Positions 31,899-32,269 of a DNA stretch of 32,269 nt are shown here, in pieces (the stretch's first letter is position 1; each line of letters starts with the position of its first letter). A model generated the notes under the pieces. That model did no database searches, was not told the origin of the DNA, and saw only the letters and a program-made list of their open reading frames with translations. The translations under genes were made by a program, and so were the position numbers. The stretch comes from Candidatus Alkanophaga volatiphilum (GTDB lineage Archaea; Halobacteriota; Syntropharchaeia; Alkanophagales; B39-G2). Where the stretch lies: positions 1 through 32,269 of the forward strand of contig JAPHEE010000023.1 in NCBI GenBank assembly GCA_029259545.1, written 5' to 3'.

Positions 31899-32269
31899 CT
31901 ACGTCGTTCCTACAATCATTTTCATTATTCTCCTGACAGCGACAGATGCCGGTGAGTCTTCGGGAAGTTCGACGACCGGCTTTCCGAAGAGATCGAACTC
32001 TGCGACCTTCGGGTCGTAGGGTATGATCTCATGGATTTCGATGCCGTACTTCTTCGCCTCTCCCCGCACCTTATCTTCAAGGCCTTCGGGGATTCTGTTC
32101 GCCACGTTTATTATCTTTTTGACGTCTATATCTATTTCTTCGGTTAGTTTTCGGATGCGGAGCGCCGTTAAGATTCCTTTGACGGTCGCATCTGTGATGA
32201 CGAGCATGATGTCCACGTCGCGGGTCGTCCTGCGGCTGAGGTGTTCAAGCCCCGCTTCGCAATCGATCA
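31899..32269 (-). CDS. cooC: CooC-type CO dehydrogenase maturation ATPase, C-terminal part
   Basis: This frame enters from the window edge and covers the last 123 or so residues of a MinD/NifH-like ATPase. Visible motifs are IDCEAGLEHLSRRTTRDVD (the EAGLEH signature of CooC), VITDATVKGILTALRI, a VANRIPE segment, and IIPYDPKVAEFDLFGKPVVELP near the end. CooC uses ATP to insert nickel into the C-cluster of CO dehydrogenase, which fits the cdh genes about 12 kb away. The Walker A part is outside the window. An internal GTG at 32216 would cut the EAGLEH motif, so it is not the real start. Confidence 0.88.
   Translation of the reverse strand, partial: IDCEAGLEHLSRRTTRDVDIMLVITDATVKGILTALRIRKLTEEIDIDVKKIINVANRIPEGLEDKVRGEAKKYGIEIHEIIPYDPKVAEFDLFGKPVVELPEDSPASVAVRRIMKMIVGTT

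Noticed and set aside
31762-32019. 85-residue plus-strand frame near the right edge
   Set aside because: It has no family motif and is antisense to cooC over much of its length, with cooC clearly coding.
1-32269. CRISPR array or provirus
   Set aside because: No regularly spaced short repeats and no phage structural or integrase genes were seen.

Overview
The window reads as chromosomal DNA of an anaerobic, thermophilic archaeon of roughly 55% GC (by eye). Archaeal markers are a Sec61-beta translocon subunit, aIF5B, a GHMP-type shikimate kinase, an RqcH/NEMF protein, TATA-box promoters and Shine-Dalgarno sites of the GGTGAT type. A full reverse gyrase points to growth at high temperature. A five-subunit acetyl-CoA decarbonylase/synthase (ACDS, CODH/ACS) with the archaeal epsilon subunit points to Wood-Ljungdahl carbon metabolism. 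Archaeoglobi-like or Syntrophoarchaeia/ANME-1-like lineages would fit, but the lineage is an inference only.

Layout. 1-11.6 kb is housekeeping: sec61-beta, an MthK-like K+ channel, hisG, a purB with an added zinc ribbon, reverse gyrase, a small membrane hydrolase, an orphan FmdE-family protein, and an overlapping aroK-aroQ-infB cluster. 11.7-22.3 kb is the metabolic core, all on the minus strand: a MtbC-like corrinoid protein, a RACo/AcsV-like reductive activator, then cdhA-cdhB-cdhC-(58-aa ORF)-cdhD-cdhE. CdhA/CdhB handle CO2/CO, CdhC makes acetyl-CoA, CdhD/CdhE carry the methyl group on a corrinoid, and the activator probably restores Co(I). 22.4-26.7 kb holds hypE coupled to an exported CARDB-like protein, and an orphan membrane histidine kinase. 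26.8-28.3 kb holds an IS1-type transposase fragment, pcm, tRNA-Val(CAC) and a TRASH-like zinc protein. 28.4-31.65 kb holds rqcH directly abutting an IS1341-type (TnpB-only) element. The right edge holds the 3' part of a CooC-type nickel-insertion ATPase, which fits the CODH nearby.

Most unusual points: (1) the 5' leader of the corrinoid-protein gene contains a segment clearly homologous to the omega-RNA/right-end part of the IS1341-type element 8 kb away, and both copies end in a GC hairpin right before a host start codon; (2) the TnpB lacks the usual RuvC-II glutamate but has a glutamate exactly 45 residues downstream, the rearranged catalytic layout known from Fanzor-like nucleases; (3) its N-terminus is broken by a one-base shift at an A4 run; (4) CdhD carries an extra C-terminal Fe-S domain with the same cysteine spacing as the CdhE N-terminus; (5) a 58-residue ORF between cdhC and cdhD resembles both the CdhD N-terminus and the usual CdhC tail.
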